Below are positions 45,476 to 53,099 of a stretch of 64,000 nt of DNA, piece by piece (the stretch's first letter is position 1; every line of letters begins with the position of its first letter). The notes beneath the pieces are model-generated. The model was not told where the DNA came from. It searched no databases and was given only the letters and a program-made list of their open reading frames with translations. Made by a program: the position numbers and the translations under genes. Source of the DNA: Luteibacter jiangsuensis (GTDB lineage Bacteria; Pseudomonadota; Gammaproteobacteria; Xanthomonadales; Rhodanobacteraceae); assembly GCF_011742555.1 (NCBI RefSeq), contig NZ_JAAQQR010000008.1, forward strand, positions 1-64,000, written 5' to 3'.

Positions 45476-46351
45476 TCAGCGCAGCGGGCGCAGGTAGTCG
45501 AAGTCGACGCGCGCGGCGTCAAGAGAGCTCATGCGGGCGAACGGCCCCTCCTGTTCGACGAAGCAGTGCTTCAGTCCGGAGGCGTCGGCAGCCGCCATGA
45601 TCGGTTTGTAGTCGAGTTCGCCGCGGCCGAGTTCGGCCCCGGGATAGTCCGTGCGATGGCCCGGCAGAAAATCCTTCGCGTGCATCAGCGGAATGCGCCC
45701 GGGGTTGGCCTTGAAGTAATCGGCCGGATTCTTGCCGCCGGCAGCGACCCAGCCGCAGTCGAGCTCGAACTGCACGAGCGACTTGTCGGTTTCCTTCAGC
45801 AGCACGTCGTAGAACACCTGGCCACCGCCGACGTCGGTAAACTCGAGATGATGGTTGTGGTACGCATAGCGGAGGCCAGCCTTGCGGGCCTTCTCGCCCA
45901 GGCGGTTGGCGTATTCGGCGGTGCGCTTGGCTTCGTCGAGCGAATACTTGGGCTCGCCCGACGTCTTCCCTTCCTTCTGCATGATCGACGGCAGCATGCT
46001 GCTCACGATGTACGTGGCGCCCAGCGTATGCGCCGCTTCCACGCCTTTGTCGAAGCCGAGGCTGTCGAAGTGCATGCTCGGGCAAGCCAGCCCGGCTTCC
46101 TTCAGCTGGTCGCGCAGGACCTCGGCCGTGCTGGTGATGATGGCCTCGATCTCGGCGTAGCCGATCGACTTCAGGGTCTTGAGCGTGCCGGCCGGATCTT
46201 TCTGGTAGGCGTCGAGCACCATGTAGAGCTGGATGCCCATCGTCTTACCCTTCGTCGCGGCGGCGAGGAGCCGGCCCGGGGCGGCAAGACCGACCCCCAG
46301 CGCCGCGCCACACAGGGCGGAGCGCGCAAGGAACTGCCTGCGATTCATCAT
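45476..46351 (-). CDS. sugar phosphate isomerase/epimerase-like TIM barrel with Tat signal, second copy
   Basis: 291 residues. The Tat signal is NRRQFLARSALCGAALGVGL. The barrel shows MGIQLYMVLDAYQKDP, RYAYHNHHLEFTDV, LVQFELDCGWVAAGG, IPLMHAKDF and a final KHCFVEQEGPF, which supply the metal ligands. The HNHHLEF and ELDCGWV segments are common in periplasmic keto-sugar isomerases of Gfo/GMC operons. It differs from the copy at 41206 enough to suggest another substrate. Confidence 0.86.
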   Translation of the reverse strand: MMNRRQFLARSALCGAALGVGLAAPGRLLAAATKGKTMGIQLYMVLDAYQKDPAGTLKTLKSIGYAEIEAIITSTAEVLRDQLKEAGLACPSMHFDSLGFDKGVEAAHTLGATYIVSSMLPSIMQKEGKTSGEPKYSLDEAKRTAEYANRLGEKARKAGLRYAYHNHHLEFTDVGGGQVFYDVLLKETDKSLVQFELDCGWVAAGGKNPADYFKANPGRIPLMHAKDFLPGHRTDYPGAELGRGELDYKPIMAAADASGLKHCFVEQEGPFARMSSLDAARVDFDYLRPLR

Positions 46352-46369
46352 GAAAGGGTCTCCGGAAGA

Positions 46370-47575
46370 TCAGGGGGTGCCGACGACGGCGGCCGTTGCG
46401 GTGGCTTTGCGGTCCTTGAACAACAGGACGAAAAGGGCGAAGACGAAGGCGGCGAATGCGCCGGCGATGATCCAGATGGCGTGCCAGTCGTGCGTCGCAT
46501 CGGCACGCGTATAGGTCTGCACCACGATGCCGGATAGCCACGAGCCGACGAACATGCCGAGGCCATAGGTCAGGAACGTGATGAGCCCCTGTGTGGCCGC
46601 GCGCAACGCCGGAGGCGCTTCGCGGTCGATGTAGATCTGGCCCACCACGAAGAAAAAGTCGAAGCAGACGCCGTGCAGGACAATACCGAGCCACAGCATC
46701 CACATGAGTTCGCCGGTGCCGCCGAAGGCGAAGAGGCCATAGCGCACCACCCAGGCCAGCATGCCCACGGCCAGCATCCACTTCACGCCCAGGCGGCGGA
46801 AGAACCAGGGAATGAGGAGCATGAAGAACAGCTCCGACATCTGGCCGCCGGTCATCTTGCCCGCGGCATTCACCACGCCGGCTTCGTTGAGGAAGAGGTT
46901 GGTGAAGGCGTAGTAGAACTGCAGCGGGATACAGATGAGGAAAGAGGCCAGCGCGAACACCGCCATGGAGCGCTCGCGGAGCAGGTGCAGGGACTCCAGC
47001 GGCAGCACGTGTCGCCATTCGAAACGGGTGTTGCGTGCCAGCGGCGGCGTCGGCGGCAGGGTGAAGCAGTAGCCCGCCAGCACCACCGAGAGGGCGGCGG
47101 CGAGAAGGAGCGGCGATGCGGTCGCTTCCACGCCCCATGCGCCGACGGCCAGGCCCACGACGATCCAGCCGATGCTGCCGAACACGCGGATGGCACCGAA
47201 CTCTTCCTGGGGATCCTTGATGTGCCGCATGGCCAGCGAGGCGGTGAGCGCCAGGGTGGGCATGTAGCAGAGGCTGTAGGCCAACAGGGGAATGTAAACG
47301 GCCACGAAGGTGGTCTGTTGCGCCGCGACCGCGAGCAATACCGCGCCGAGGAGGTGCAGCAGGGTGAGCACGCGGCGCGTGTCGAACAGGCGGTCGGCAA
47401 GCAGTCCCACGAACAGCGGCGAGATGATCGCGCCCACGGCGGTGGTGCCCGCGACGGCGCCGATCTCGGTACCGGTGAAGTGCAGCGTCTTGCCGAGCCA
47501 GGTGCCGACCGTGACGTACCACGCGCCCCAGATCCCGAACTCGAACAGCATCATCGTTCTAAGGCGCCACTTCAT
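46370..47575 (-). CDS. MFS permease of the nucleoside:H+ symporter type
   Basis: 401 residues, about 12 membrane helices. It has the NupG/XapB-like pattern: LRTMMLFEFGIWGAWYVTVG at the start, SPLFVGLLADRLFDTRRVL, and LHGVCFDFFFVVGQIYIDRE near helix 10. Members of this branch in sugar operons probably carry keto-sugars or glycosides rather than nucleosides. The ATG at 47575 overlaps the stop of the Gfo/Idh gene (ATGA), so the two are translationally coupled. Confidence 0.85.
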   Translation of the reverse strand: MKWRLRTMMLFEFGIWGAWYVTVGTWLGKTLHFTGTEIGAVAGTTAVGAIISPLFVGLLADRLFDTRRVLTLLHLLGAVLLAVAAQQTTFVAVYIPLLAYSLCYMPTLALTASLAMRHIKDPQEEFGAIRVFGSIGWIVVGLAVGAWGVEATASPLLLAAALSVVLAGYCFTLPPTPPLARNTRFEWRHVLPLESLHLLRERSMAVFALASFLICIPLQFYYAFTNLFLNEAGVVNAAGKMTGGQMSELFFMLLIPWFFRRLGVKWMLAVGMLAWVVRYGLFAFGGTGELMWMLWLGIVLHGVCFDFFFVVGQIYIDREAPPALRAATQGLITFLTYGLGMFVGSWLSGIVVQTYTRADATHDWHAIWIIAGAFAAFVFALFVLLFKDRKATATAAVVGTP

Positions 47576-48762
47576 CCGCGTTTCCTCGTTGTGCGTTTGG
47601 TTTCGAGCGGGTTCTCGACCGGTTGCCACAGGCCGCCGGCGGCGTGGCTCTTCAGCATCGCGTCCACCAGCAGGCTGTTGCGGTAGCCGTCGGCGAAGGT
47701 GGGCAGCGCGACCGGCTTCGCTTCCGGGCGGGCGCCGCCGCGGATCCAGGCATACGCATCGGCGATCACGTTTCGGAACGCATCCGCCCATGCCTCCGGG
47801 TGCCCGGCCGGCAGGTGGGCATAGCCTCGGGCGGAAGGATCCAGCAGCGAGGGATCGCGCGTGAGCACGGTGTTCGCCTTCGCGTGATGCCCGATCCAGA
47901 GCTCGTTGGGCTGTTCCTGGCGCCACGCCAGCGAACCTTCGCGGCCGTTCACTTCCAGCCGGAGATCGTTCTTGTGGCCGGGGAGCACCTGGCCCACGGT
48001 GACGCAGCCGCGCGCGCCGTTGTCGAACCGCAGCAGCACGCTGGCCAGGTCTTCGCTGGTGATCTTGCGGCGCTTGCCGGCGGTCTTCGCCGCCCCGGCA
48101 AAGGCTTTCGCCGAAGCCGCCGGCGCTTCGCGCTCGGGCACCACCGTGTGCAGGTCGGCCAGCACGGCGACGATGCGGGCACCGGTCACGTGTTCGGCCA
48201 GGTCGCACCAGTGCGAGCCGATGTCCCCCAGCGCGGAACTGGCGCCCCCCAGCTTGGGATCGAGGCGCCACGTATACGCGCGCTCGTCGGTGAGCCAGTC
48301 CTGCAGGTAGCAACCGTGCACGAACACGCTCTGGCCGATCTTGCCCTTGGCGATCATCGCCCGCGCCTGTTGCACGAGCGGGTAGCCGCGGTAGTTGAAC
48401 GTGACGACATGCGCGACGTTCGCGGTCTGCGCGGCTTCATGAAGTTCGCGCGCCTCCGGCATCGTGGCCGCGAGGGGCTTGTCGGAAATCACGTGCTTCC
48501 CGGCGCGCAACGCCGCCAGCGAGACTTCCCGGTGCAGGTGGTTCGGCGTGGTGTTGTGCACGACGTGCACGGCGGGATCGGCGAGCAGCTCGCGATAGCC
48601 CGCATACGCCTGCCCGGCGTTCAGTTCGCGGGCCCGCTTTTTCGCGGATTCGAGGCTGGAACCGGCGATGCCGACGACCTCGACGTTGCCCAGACGCCGC
48701 ACGGCGTCGAGATGGTGCGCGGCGATGAAGCCCGGACCGACGAGTCCCATGCCGAGCTTCAT
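47572..48762 (-). CDS. Gfo/Idh/MocA family oxidoreductase, first gene of the glycoside operon
   Basis: 396 residues. The Rossmann motif is GLVGPGFIAAHHLDAVRRLG, followed by the typical VVHNTTPNHLHREVSLAALR and HVISDKPLAATMPEARE, with the catalytic Lys in DKPLA. It has no signal peptide, so it acts in the cytoplasm, probably to reduce or oxidise a keto-sugar with NAD(P). It is the first gene of the operon. Its start codon lies 75 bp from a LacI-type operator (48837-48852), and the LacI gene is divergent. Confidence 0.9.
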   Translation of the reverse strand: MKLGMGLVGPGFIAAHHLDAVRRLGNVEVVGIAGSSLESAKKRARELNAGQAYAGYRELLADPAVHVVHNTTPNHLHREVSLAALRAGKHVISDKPLAATMPEARELHEAAQTANVAHVVTFNYRGYPLVQQARAMIAKGKIGQSVFVHGCYLQDWLTDERAYTWRLDPKLGGASSALGDIGSHWCDLAEHVTGARIVAVLADLHTVVPEREAPAASAKAFAGAAKTAGKRRKITSEDLASVLLRFDNGARGCVTVGQVLPGHKNDLRLEVNGREGSLAWRQEQPNELWIGHHAKANTVLTRDPSLLDPSARGYAHLPAGHPEAWADAFRNVIADAYAWIRGGARPEAKPVALPTFADGYRNSLLVDAMLKSHAAGGLWQPVENPLETKRTTRKRG

Positions 48763-48836
48763 CGATCGGTGGTCCTGGCGCTTGTCGAAACCGACTGGCT
48801 TGCCATGTCTTCCCCCGACGGCCCTGCGCCGTCGAA

Positions 48837-48852
48837 ATGTATTCGATTACAT
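48837..48852. promoter_or_regulatory. LacI-type operator O1 (operon side)
   Basis: 16-bp near-palindrome ATGTATTCGATTACAT, 74 bp before the start of the Gfo/Idh gene. It is almost the same as O2 at 48980-48995 and has the central CG-like core often bound by LacI-family regulators. It probably blocks transcription of the eight-gene operon. Confidence 0.75.
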
Positions 48853-48979
48853 CCGCGTTCCTTCGAAGATCGAAAGTCCTTCCCCGGCGCGGATTCGTAA
48901 GTTCCCCCGGGTACCTGCTCGCAGGCTCCCCGAACATGCCAAGATGTAGCAGATGGGTGAAGAAGCCTGCAACGGTTTT

Positions 48980-48995
48980 ATGTAATCCATTACAT
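48980..48995. promoter_or_regulatory. LacI-type operator O2 (regulator side)
   Basis: 16-bp near-palindrome ATGTAATCCATTACAT, 75 bp before the GTG of the LacI gene. It is 143 bp centre-to-centre from O1. Two operators at this spacing allow a DNA loop and coupled control of both divergent transcripts. Confidence 0.75.
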
Positions 48996-49070
48996 TGCAG
49001 CGCAGCATATTCACACGCAACGCCAGGACGTTGTCCGGCGCGTGCTCGGTCAGGCAAAGGATGGAAACGG

Positions 49071-50156
49071 GTGAGCGCAAGGGGATCAAGGCGAAAAGGA
49101 CAGGGAGGCGATGGCCCGCGCAGCGATGTTGCGCCGCAGCCCGTACGCGTGCGCACGGTCAAGGAAATTGCCGCCATCGCAAATGTTTCGGTGGCAACTG
49201 TTTCGCGGGCACTGCAACGCCCCGAGGTTGTCAGCGAGGAAACGCGCCGGCGCATCCATGAGGTTGTGAAGCGTCTGGGCTACACGCCGAACGCCATGGC
49301 GCGCAATCTGCGTACGGCACGAACGCGCCTCGTGGTCGCCCTGCTCCCCGACATTGCCAATCCGTTCTTTTCGGAGGTCATCCGCGGCATCGAGCAGGTC
49401 GCTTACGAGAACGGGTATTCCGTGCTGCTGGGCGAAACGCAGAGCAGCCTCGTGCGCGAACAGTCGTATGCCGACATGGTCGCAGCCCGCCAGGCGGACG
49501 GCATCATCACCATGTTCCATCGCGTGCCGCCGATTCCCGTGGAAGGCCGGCTACCGGTCGTCAACGCGTGCGAATACGTGAAGGACAGCAGCATTTCGAG
49601 CGTCTACGTGGACAACGTCGCGGCCGCCAGCGCCGCCGTCGATTACCTTGTGACCCTTGGGCATCGCGACATCGCCTTCGTGGCCGGCCCCGCCACGAGC
49701 CCGATCTGCGTCGACCGCGAGCAGGGCTATCGGCTCGCATTGCAGCGGGCGGACATCCCCGCCAATCCCGCGCTCGTCGCCGTGGGCGACTTTTCCATCG
49801 AAGCCGGCGAGCGCGCGGTCGAGCTGCTGCTCTCGCAAGGCCAGTCGTTCAGCGCGGTGTTCTGCTCCAACGACGAAATGGCCATCGGCGCGATGCGCGC
49901 CCTGCTCTCCCGCGGGCTGCGCATCCCCGAAGACGTGTCGGTCGTCGGTTTCGACGACATCCGCTTTTCCCGCTACACCTCGCCCGCATTGACCACCGTC
50001 TCGCAGCCGAAGACCGCGCTGGGACGCGAAGCCATGACGATGCTGATCGAGATACTCAACGATCCGGAGGTACCGCCGCGCAAGCGGGTGCTGTCCGCCG
50101 AACTGGTGGTACGCGGGTCGACCGGGCCCCGCGGACGGGGCCCGGGCGCGCGCTAG
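49071..50156 (+). CDS. LacI family transcriptional regulator
   Basis: 361 residues from the GTG at 49071. The HTH is TVKEIAAIANVSVATVSRAL, with the hinge RRIHEVVKRLGYTPNAMARN, then a periplasmic-binding-protein-like effector domain (LVVALLPDIANPFFSEVIRG to VSVVGFDDIRFSRYTSPALT). A start at the GTG 49149 would place the HTH at the extreme N-terminus, which is also common in this family. It faces the eight-gene operon and has matching operators on both sides of the intergenic region, so it should control the operon in response to a sugar. Confidence 0.92.
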   Translation: MSARGSRRKGQGGDGPRSDVAPQPVRVRTVKEIAAIANVSVATVSRALQRPEVVSEETRRRIHEVVKRLGYTPNAMARNLRTARTRLVVALLPDIANPFFSEVIRGIEQVAYENGYSVLLGETQSSLVREQSYADMVAARQADGIITMFHRVPPIPVEGRLPVVNACEYVKDSSISSVYVDNVAAASAAVDYLVTLGHRDIAFVAGPATSPICVDREQGYRLALQRADIPANPALVAVGDFSIEAGERAVELLLSQGQSFSAVFCSNDEMAIGAMRALLSRGLRIPEDVSVVGFDDIRFSRYTSPALTTVSQPKTALGREAMTMLIEILNDPEVPPRKRVLSAELVVRGSTGPRGRGPGAR

Positions 50157-51733
50157 AGCGTCCACCCCGCGCGATAGTCGCGGCGCAGGAACTGGTTGGC
50201 GTCCGCCAGGTTGGTGATGCGCATGTTCTGAGCGTCGTACTCGATCCTGTGGCCCGCGCGCAGCGCCACCACGCCCAGCAGCATGATCTCGGTCAGCTGC
50301 GCGGCATAGGAGAACGGAGAGGATGCCTCTGCTTTCCCCTTGCAGGCATCCACCCAGTTCATCTCGTGCGAGGTCTTGATACGCGCGTACTTCTGCGGAG
50401 GCGTGCCCACGGAATCGTGCAGCGATTGCGGCAGCAGTCGGGGGTTGTCGCCGTACGTCTCGTGGATCAGCTTGCCCTTCGTGCCGACGTAGAGGACACC
50501 GCCGTCCTTCATCTGGCCGGCGCCCATCGCCTCCAACCCGGGCGGCAGCAACGCGCCGTCGTACCAGGTGAGCCGCACCGGCGGCATGCTGCCACGCGCG
50601 GGGAAGTCGAAATAGGTCATCGTCGCCATGGGGTACGACTCGTTGTTGAACGGTGTCGAGACCGTCTCCACGGACGTCGGAAGACCCAGGTTGAGCGACC
50701 AGAACGGCGAATCGATGAGGTGAGCACCCATGTCGCCGATGGCGCCCACGCCCCAATCCACCCACCCGCGCCAGTTGAACGGGTGATACAGCGGGTGGTA
50801 TTCGATCACCGGACCGGGGCCGAGGAAGAGATCCCACTCCAGACCCTGCGGTTTCGGATAGTTGCCGGCCATCGCGTTGGCGAGGCGGGCCATCACCGCG
50901 TCCATGTCCCAGCTCGTGGCAGCCGGCTGCTGCACGGGCCGGGGACGCGGAATGCCCTGCGGCCAGTAAGCCAGCGGACGGTTGGTCCAGGCGTGCACTT
51001 CGCGCACTTCGCCGATGGCACCGGCCGCGATGTATTCGTTGATCAGCCGCGCGTCGTCCGTGGAGTGCCCCTGGTTGCCCATCTGCGTGACGACACGGGG
51101 ATTTTCCTTGGCCTTCCTGGCGAGTTCGCGGGCTTCGTGGATCGACCACGTGAGCGGCTTCTGCACGTACACGTGCTTGCCGAGGCTCATCGCCGTGCTG
51201 GCGATGGTCGCGTGCAGGTGATCGGGCGTGGCGATCACCACCGCGTCGATGTCCTTCTGCTGCTCGAGCATCCGGCGAAAGTCGGTGTGGCGCTTGATCG
51301 AGCCGTACTTGCGGGAAAGCAGCTTCGTCAGCTCGATCTTTTCCTGCAGCTTCTTCCGCTCCGCCGGCGTCTGCGCACGTGCGAGACGGGCCTGTGTCTC
51401 GCCCAGGCCGGCGAACATCTTCTGGAAGGATCGATCCGTGTAGCCCCAGTCCACGTCGCAAAGGGCAACGATGTTCTCGCCGGCCAGCGCGAGCATGTTC
51501 TGCCCGCCCATGCCGCCGACACCGATGCCCGCGATGTTCAAGCGGTCGCTGGGGGCGGTAAAGCCCGTGCCGCCGAGCACGTGACGGGGCACGATCATCA
51601 GCCCCGTGGCGGCGAGCGCCGTGCCTGCGATGAAGTTCCGGCGGGAGAGCTTGACGCCCGCCTCCCCGTCTGCGGCGGTCGCCCCGGAAGCGGGACCCAG
51701 GTTCTGATTCTCGATCTTCGATTTGTCCGACAT
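50153..51733 (-). CDS. Gfo/Idh/MocA family oxidoreductase with Tat signal
   Basis: 526 residues from the ATG at 51733. An N-terminal Tat motif (LSRRNFIAGTALAATGLMIV) predicts export as a folded, cofactor-loaded enzyme. The Rossmann motif is IAGIGVGGMGGQNMLA, followed by AVVIATPDHLHATIASTAM and the catalytic Lys in YVQKPLTWSIHEARE. A large C-terminal domain (WDLFLGPGPVIEYHPLYHPF) matches the long Tat-exported Gfo/Idh class, which often holds its NAD(P) tightly. Its 3' end overlaps the LacI gene end by 4 bases (convergent). Confidence 0.9.
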   Translation of the reverse strand: MSDKSKIENQNLGPASGATAADGEAGVKLSRRNFIAGTALAATGLMIVPRHVLGGTGFTAPSDRLNIAGIGVGGMGGQNMLALAGENIVALCDVDWGYTDRSFQKMFAGLGETQARLARAQTPAERKKLQEKIELTKLLSRKYGSIKRHTDFRRMLEQQKDIDAVVIATPDHLHATIASTAMSLGKHVYVQKPLTWSIHEARELARKAKENPRVVTQMGNQGHSTDDARLINEYIAAGAIGEVREVHAWTNRPLAYWPQGIPRPRPVQQPAATSWDMDAVMARLANAMAGNYPKPQGLEWDLFLGPGPVIEYHPLYHPFNWRGWVDWGVGAIGDMGAHLIDSPFWSLNLGLPTSVETVSTPFNNESYPMATMTYFDFPARGSMPPVRLTWYDGALLPPGLEAMGAGQMKDGGVLYVGTKGKLIHETYGDNPRLLPQSLHDSVGTPPQKYARIKTSHEMNWVDACKGKAEASSPFSYAAQLTEIMLLGVVALRAGHRIEYDAQNMRITNLADANQFLRRDYRAGWTL

Positions 51734-51831
51734 ATGCGCTGCGATCTCCGTCTGGCTATCAGGAAGCGGTCGGGACGAAGCCCCGGATCCCCTAAGGAAG
51801 CCCGAGTTCTTAGCGCAGATTGCAGACAGAT

Positions 51832-52941
51832 TCAAATGCGAGCGTGCTTGCTCATGCGTGCGAGATGCGTGGCAACCCGGCGTGCAGCGAGTCGCGGGCA
51901 CCCTTCTTCGCAGACGATAGCTGCGTTATCGCCGCCATACGGACCATAACGCACAGGGTCGGTGGGGCCGAACAGGCCGACGGTCGTTGCCCGCGTTCCC
52001 GCGGCCAGATGCATGACGCCGCAATCCGCGCTGATGTAGGTACCCGCGGCTTCGATGAAGGCCGCCAGCTTGCGTGGATCGCTGGTGTAGTAGGTAGGAT
52101 AACCGCCGCCGAGTCGCGACATGCCGTCGGCGGACACGAGTTCGATCACGCATGCCTCGCCGTGGAGGGCCACGAGCTCCGTCGTGAAGTCGTGCCACCA
52201 GTTCGTGTCCAGCAGCTTCGATCCCGTGGCATTGGGAAAGATGGCGACGACGGGCAGGTGTCGCTCATTCACCCCCCGCAACACACGCGCCAGCGCGTCC
52301 TGTCCCGCGCGTCGCTCCTGCTCCGTCAGGCGAATATCCAGCGACGGGACATCGATTTCCGCCGCAACGCCGAGCGCCCAGCGCAAGGCCTGAACCGGCC
52401 GGGCCGCCAGGTGCCTCACCTGCCCGTGGGTCGGCATGTCGTCGGTGCGAAGCTGGAGCCGCGCATTCGCCAGCGCACCGGCCACACGTCCGGAGGAAGA
52501 CCCGGCAGCGGCGTCGATCACCAGATCGTATCGGCGGGCCCGCAACTTGCGCAGCGCACGAAACGTCGCCAGGGGACGGCGCACCGCGCGGCGATCGAGC
52601 GTCGTGCAATCGCCGACGATGTCGAAGCCGCGGAACAGAGTCGCCGCGGCCGGTCCGGCCGAGAGCAGATCCACTTCCGCACCGGGGAAGCGCCGCTCGA
52701 TCTCGACCAGCAGCGCCGTGAGCAGCACGGTGTTGCCCAGCCGGTGATTGGGACGGCACACCAGGATGCGCTGGATCCGCTCCGACGCGAGGCCACCGGC
52801 GCCGACGATATTTGCCGGTGCCGGAAGCAAATGGCCCGCCATCCACGCCGCGATGCGCCGGCGCCACGTTGCGAGGCCGCCGTGCAACGGCTTGCGGGCC
52901 GGTTCGGCGGCCGACGGGGAAGGCAAAGACGCACTACGCAT
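51832..52941 (-). CDS. glycosyltransferase family 9 (heptosyltransferase-like)
   Basis: 369 residues from the ATG at 52941; a GTG at 52995 would add 18. It has a GT-B fold: ILVCRPNHRLGNTVLLTALL at the donor-binding N-terminus, VAIFPNATGSKLLDTNWWHD in the middle and ADCGVMHLAAGTRATTVGLF with GPTDPVRYGPYG near the end. This matches heptosyltransferases of LPS core assembly (GT9). No other LPS genes adjoin it. Neither candidate start has a good Shine-Dalgarno. Confidence 0.85.
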   Translation of the reverse strand: MRSASLPSPSAAEPARKPLHGGLATWRRRIAAWMAGHLLPAPANIVGAGGLASERIQRILVCRPNHRLGNTVLLTALLVEIERRFPGAEVDLLSAGPAAATLFRGFDIVGDCTTLDRRAVRRPLATFRALRKLRARRYDLVIDAAAGSSSGRVAGALANARLQLRTDDMPTHGQVRHLAARPVQALRWALGVAAEIDVPSLDIRLTEQERRAGQDALARVLRGVNERHLPVVAIFPNATGSKLLDTNWWHDFTTELVALHGEACVIELVSADGMSRLGGGYPTYYTSDPRKLAAFIEAAGTYISADCGVMHLAAGTRATTVGLFGPTDPVRYGPYGGDNAAIVCEEGCPRLAARRVATHLARMSKHARI

Positions 52942-53099
52942 GACGTGCACCGGCAGGAAAGTGAGAGCACGGTGCCAGAGCAAGCTTACGTACACCTGTG
53001 GGAATTGTGACGCCGGGATTTCCGTTCAGCGGCCGATGCGGTTACGTTTGGCGGTTTAGACGCACGTTCGTCCACGCGCCACCATAGGGGTCAAGCCAG

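Noticed and set aside
43672-45600. 642-codon open frame opposite the GMC oxidoreductase
   Set aside because: Antisense shadow; the GMC protein has FAD and active-site motifs.
49568-51949. 793-codon open frame running through LacI and opposite the Tat Gfo/Idh gene
   Set aside because: It crosses two well-supported genes in other frames and has no motif.
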